From assembly GCA_002450095.1 (NCBI GenBank), contig DJYK01000027.1, positions 1-43,255 on the forward strand: DNA of 43,255 bases, read 5' to 3'. The stretch comes from Mageeibacillus sp. UBA6980 (GTDB taxonomy: Bacteria; Bacillota; Clostridia; Saccharofermentanales; Saccharofermentanaceae). Position numbers and translations under genes: made by a program. Numbering within the stretch: position 1 is the stretch's first letter; the number at the start of each line of letters is the position of its first letter. Shown here piece by piece: positions 40,532-43,255 of this stretch. A model generated the notes under the pieces. That model did no database searches, was not told where the DNA came from, and saw only the letters and a program-made list of their open reading frames with translations.

Positions 40532-41590
40532 TCACATAAAATAAAAACATGTGTCCCAGGCGGGTATCGAGGGCGTGTGACGCATAAGTACCCGGTATCC
40601 GGGATTCAATTCCAGTACTTTGGACGGAAGTGCAAATAAGTCTTCGCTCCTGTGATAGCAGGCGATGCACATAACAGGCTTATATTTCGCGATGGTTTCT
40701 GCGCCTCCTTCGAGTGCGGCAAGCTCCGCCCCTTCAACGTCGAACTTAATGAAACTGACAGGGCGTCCCCCGGAAAGACCGTCGATCGTCACGGTCGACA
40801 CTTCGGCGGTGCCGTCCTTATCAAGGCTCGTGCCCCTTCCGAGATTGCGATCGGTAAAAGCCGTGCCGTCCTTATCCGAGATAAAAGCCTGCACGTATTC
40901 GATATCGATCGGGAGAGCTGCCGTATTCTCACGAAGCTTGCGCATGTTGCGCCTGTCGGGTTCCACGGCGACGATCCCGGTGATCCCCGTGACCTTCGAA
41001 AACCTGTTTACGGTGTCACCGTTATATGCCCCGAGGTCGATAAAAAGCCCGGAGTCAGACGGCTTAATCAGGGAATCGGCATCGGGGATGCTTACCTCGC
41101 AGTCCTTAAGATACTTTATGTCTCCCGTGAGGCGGGCTGATATAACATCGTCAAGAGTCCTCACGGAAAGATCGTCGCTGAGTATCTGCCGCACCCGGGA
41201 CAACTCATCCTTGTGAGCGTTGTAAAACCCGATGTCAAACAGGTTGTTCCCGTAGACGGGAACGTCCGGAGCGTAAAGCTCGCACTTGGAACTTATCTCA
41301 TCTGCATACGAGAGCACATCGGGTCTTGACGAACCGAAGCACATGAGCACGATCATTTCGTTGCCGAATTCCGAGAACAGGTCGTCGAACGACCTTACCT
41401 TCATGCCGTGAAATGATCTGTCACGTACAAATCCCGGACTTGCGAATATGCCGTCTACGGGAATGCCGCGTTCTTCGAGCACGGCAATGATCTTATCGGC
41501 GCCGTTACCCGTGCCGTACAGGACAACTTTACGACCTTTGGCGGTCTGTTCCTTAAGATAATCCCACAAATCATTAACAAAAGTATTCAT
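40532..41590 (-). CDS. FkbM family methyltransferase
   Basis: A 352-residue protein. The N-terminal part (about 1-120) has a Rossmann-like start RKVVLYGTGNGADKII. The C-terminal part (about 180-330) is a SAM-dependent FkbM domain: FIDLGAYNGDTV (SAM motif I), GIVAVEPDRRNM (motif II), STVTIDGL, and SFIKFDVEGAELAALEGG. This two-part build occurs in clostridial sugar- or surface-polymer-linked methyltransferases; the substrate is unknown. The ribosome-binding site is weak. It is transcribed divergently from the Fe-S scaffold gene. Confidence 0.87.
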   Translation of the reverse strand: MNTFVNDLWDYLKEQTAKGRKVVLYGTGNGADKIIAVLEERGIPVDGIFASPGFVRDRSFHGMKVRSFDDLFSEFGNEMIVLMCFGSSRPDVLSYADEISSKCELYAPDVPVYGNNLFDIGFYNAHKDELSRVRQILSDDLSVRTLDDVISARLTGDIKYLKDCEVSIPDADSLIKPSDSGLFIDLGAYNGDTVNRFSKVTGITGIVAVEPDRRNMRKLRENTAALPIDIEYVQAFISDKDGTAFTDRNLGRGTSLDKDGTAEVSTVTIDGLSGGRPVSFIKFDVEGAELAALEGGAETIAKYKPVMCIACYHRSEDLFALPSKVLELNPGYRVLMRHTPSIPAWDTCFYFM

Positions 41591-41616
41591 TTACTCTATT
41601 TTACACCATCCGTAAA

Positions 41617-41646
41617 TTGATAAAGGGGGCTCCGCTGTGTTAGAAT
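41617..41646 (+). promoter_or_regulatory. Promoter of the Fe-S scaffold operon
   Basis: TTGATA (41617-41622) and TAGAAT (41641-41646) with an 18-base spacer, 52 bases upstream of the ATG. No iron-box-like repeat is seen here. Confidence 0.65.
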
Positions 41647-41698
41647 TTAGTGTCTATTTTTGTAAGGCACGTATTACATGCCGAAAGGAGTCACAGAC

Positions 41699-42391
41699 AT
41701 GATTTACACAAAAGAAGTCGAGAACATGTGTCCTGTTGCCAAGGGCGCTAAGCATGAGCCCGCACCTATTCCCGAAGAAGGAAAGTGGGTACACGCGAAG
41801 AAGATCGAAGACATCTCCGGTTTTACACATGGTATTGGTTGGTGCGCACCTCAGCAGGGCGCATGCAAGCTCTCGCTCAACATTAAGAACGGCGTTATCG
41901 AGGAGGCTCTCGTAGAGACTATCGGATGCTCCGGAATGACCCACTCCGCAGCTATGGCTGCCGAGATCCTGCAGGGCAAGACTATCCTTGAGGCACTTAA
42001 TACTGACCTTGTTTGCGATGCTATCAATACTGCTATGAGAGAGCTCTTCCTCCAGATCGTTTACGGTCGTTCACAGAGTGCATTCTCCGATGACGGACTT
42101 GCAGTCGGTGCAGGACTTGAGGACCTCGGCAAGGGTCTCCGTTCTCAGGTAGGAACAATGTATGCCACAAAGGCAAAGGGCGTACGTTATCTCGAGATGG
42201 CAGAAGGTTACGTTACAGGTATTGCACTTGATGCAAACAACGAGGTTATCGGATACAAGTTCGTATCCCTCGGCAAGTTGACAGATTTCATCAAGAACGG
42301 CGACGACCCCAACACCGCTTGGGAGAAGGCTCAGGGCCAGTACGGTCGTGTTGCTGACGCAGTTAAGATCATCGATCCGAGAAAAGAATAA
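41699..42391 (+). CDS. Iron-sulfur cluster assembly scaffold-like protein (NifU-N/IscU-like)
   Basis: A 230-residue protein with an IscU/NifU N-terminal-like core: conserved cysteines in GWCAPQQGACKLSL and TIGCSGMTHSAAMAA, plus an early Cys in NMCPVAKG. The ATG at 41699 has GAAAGGAG upstream, better than the in-frame 41678. It is longer than IscU, with a C-terminal extension (RYLEMAEGYVTGIALD to KIIDPRKE). It lies 24 bases before the GGGtGRT gene; the pair recurs in clostridia and treponemes, suggesting a dedicated cluster-building or storing unit. The exact role is not established. Confidence 0.88.
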   Translation: MIYTKEVENMCPVAKGAKHEPAPIPEEGKWVHAKKIEDISGFTHGIGWCAPQQGACKLSLNIKNGVIEEALVETIGCSGMTHSAAMAAEILQGKTILEALNTDLVCDAINTAMRELFLQIVYGRSQSAFSDDGLAVGAGLEDLGKGLRSQVGTMYATKAKGVRYLEMAEGYVTGIALDANNEVIGYKFVSLGKLTDFIKNGDDPNTAWEKAQGQYGRVADAVKIIDPRKE

Positions 42392-42415
42392 TCTCACGAA
42401 AGGAGTTTGCATAAT

Positions 42416-43255
42416 ATGGCTTTATTTGAATCATATGAGAGAAGAATTGACCAGATCAACGCTGTTCTTAACAGCTATGGCATCAGTTCTATAGAAGAAG
42501 CTGAGAAGATCACAAAGGACGCAGGTCTTGATGTATACGCTCAGGTAAAGAAGATCCAGCCCATCTGCTTCGAGAATGCATGCTGGGCATACACAGTAGG
42601 TGCTGCTATCGCTATCAAGAAGGGTGCCCGTAAGGCAGCCGATGCTGCAGCCGCTATCGGAGAAGGTCTCCAGGCTTTCTGTATTCCGGGTTCCGTTGCT
42701 GATCACCGTAAGGTAGGTCTCGGTCACGGTAACTTAGGTAAGATGCTCCTCGAGGAGGAGACAGAGTGCTTCTGCTTCCTCGCAGGTCACGAGTCTTTCG
42801 CTGCCGCTGAGGGTGCTATCGGTATCGCCGAGAAGGCTAACAAGGTTCGTCAGAAGCCCTTGAGAGTTATCCTCAATGGTCTCGGCAAGGACGCTGCTCA
42901 GATCATCTCCAGGATCAACGGGTTCACATTCGTTGAGACACAGTACGACTACAAGGCTGCTAAGCTTAACATCATCTCCGAGACACCTTATTCAACAGGT
43001 CTTCGTGCTACAGTTAAGTGCTACGGTGCCGACGATGTTCAGGAAGGTGTTGCTATCATGCATCACGAGAACGTCGGTGTTTCCATCACAGGTAACTCCA
43101 CTAACCCTACACGTTTCCAGCATCCTGTTGCAGGCACATACAAGAAGGAGTGCAATGACTTGGGCAAGAAGTACTTCTCAGTTGCAAGCGGCGGCGGTAC
43201 AGGCAGAACACTTCACCCTGATAACATGGCTGCAGGTCCTGCATCCTACGGTATG
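42416..43255 (+). CDS. GGGtGRT protein (partial, runs off the window)
   Basis: 280 codons are present and the frame is open to the last base. It begins MALFESYERRIDQINAVLN after AAGGAG and contains the eponymous SGGGTGRTLHPDNMAAGP near the end, along with GLGHGNLGKMLLEEETECF. The family is named after this motif and is found beside Fe-S scaffold proteins, as here. Its biochemical role is unknown. Dense use of optimal codons suggests high expression. Only the C-terminal part should be missing. Confidence 0.92.
   Translation, partial: MALFESYERRIDQINAVLNSYGISSIEEAEKITKDAGLDVYAQVKKIQPICFENACWAYTVGAAIAIKKGARKAADAAAAIGEGLQAFCIPGSVADHRKVGLGHGNLGKMLLEEETECFCFLAGHESFAAAEGAIGIAEKANKVRQKPLRVILNGLGKDAAQIISRINGFTFVETQYDYKAAKLNIISETPYSTGLRATVKCYGADDVQEGVAIMHHENVGVSITGNSTNPTRFQHPVAGTYKKECNDLGKKYFSVASGGGTGRTLHPDNMAAGPASYGM

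Overview
The window looks like chromosomal DNA of an anaerobic Firmicute, most likely a gut or rumen clostridium (Lachnospiraceae or Saccharofermentans-like). This is inferred from strong AGGAGG ribosome-binding sites, a tryptophan T-box riboswitch, clostridial families (DUF3793, DUF1858, DUF4250, DUF4349, GGGtGRT), an oxygen-independent Fe-S/flavodoxin lifestyle, many lipoproteins with Firmicute-type lipoboxes, and several GTG/TTG starts. It is mostly core metabolism with an accessory lipoprotein/ABC cluster in the middle. I saw no tRNA, rRNA, CRISPR array, insertion sequence or phage gene.

Layout. 1-1108: peroxide-stress pair (glutathione peroxidase and an OhrR-type MarR regulator) behind a near-perfect sigma-A promoter. 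1101-3855 (minus): three-subunit fumarate reductase/succinate dehydrogenase, order C-A-B, every junction a 4-base ATGA overlap. 3911-7117 (plus, divergent): iron-controlled ferrous uptake operon feoA-feoA-feoB plus a small Cys-rich membrane protein, ended by a strong terminator. 7116-7871 (minus): membrane-anchored SGNH hydrolase. 7935-14672: tryptophan operon trpEGDCFBA under a Trp-specific T-box. 14705-23675: three paralogous lipoproteins surrounding an ABC ATPase/FtsX-type permease pair and a DUF1858 redox protein; two of the lipoproteins share a 584-base near-identical direct repeat that includes their promoter region. 23887-25320: TetR regulator and EamA transporter. 25321-26398: DUF3793 protein and flavodoxin behind an iron-box-like operator. 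26443-29733: DUF4250 protein, then gpmI-eno of lower glycolysis. 29800-33197: Fe-S aldo/keto reductase, an unknown protein translationally coupled to a GH13 amylase lipoprotein. 33122-37000 (minus): PD-(D/E)XK-like protein, tcdA, glycerate kinase, DUF4349 lipoprotein. 37116-39289: ATP-grasp enzyme followed by what looks like an internally deleted MATE/ATPase fusion. 39358-41590: zinc-ribbon protein, lipoprotein, FkbM methyltransferase. 41699-end: Fe-S scaffold and GGGtGRT protein, cut by the window edge.

The strongest cross-window signal is an inverted repeat GTTAR-N6-CTAAC found in three intergenic regions with identical spacing: inside the feo promoter, in front of the DUF3793-flavodoxin genes, and in front of the ABC transporter. 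Flavodoxin and ferrous uptake are classical iron-starvation functions, so I infer a DtxR-family-like iron regulon that also contains the uncharacterised ABC transporter and possibly the adjacent lipoproteins. A second palindrome, TAACG-S-CGTTATAT, is shared by the DUF1858 and DUF3793 upstream regions. Other oddities are a fumarate reductase flavoprotein with Gln where the covalent-FAD His normally lies, a TrpA with Glu in place of catalytic Asp, and the collapsed MATE gene.
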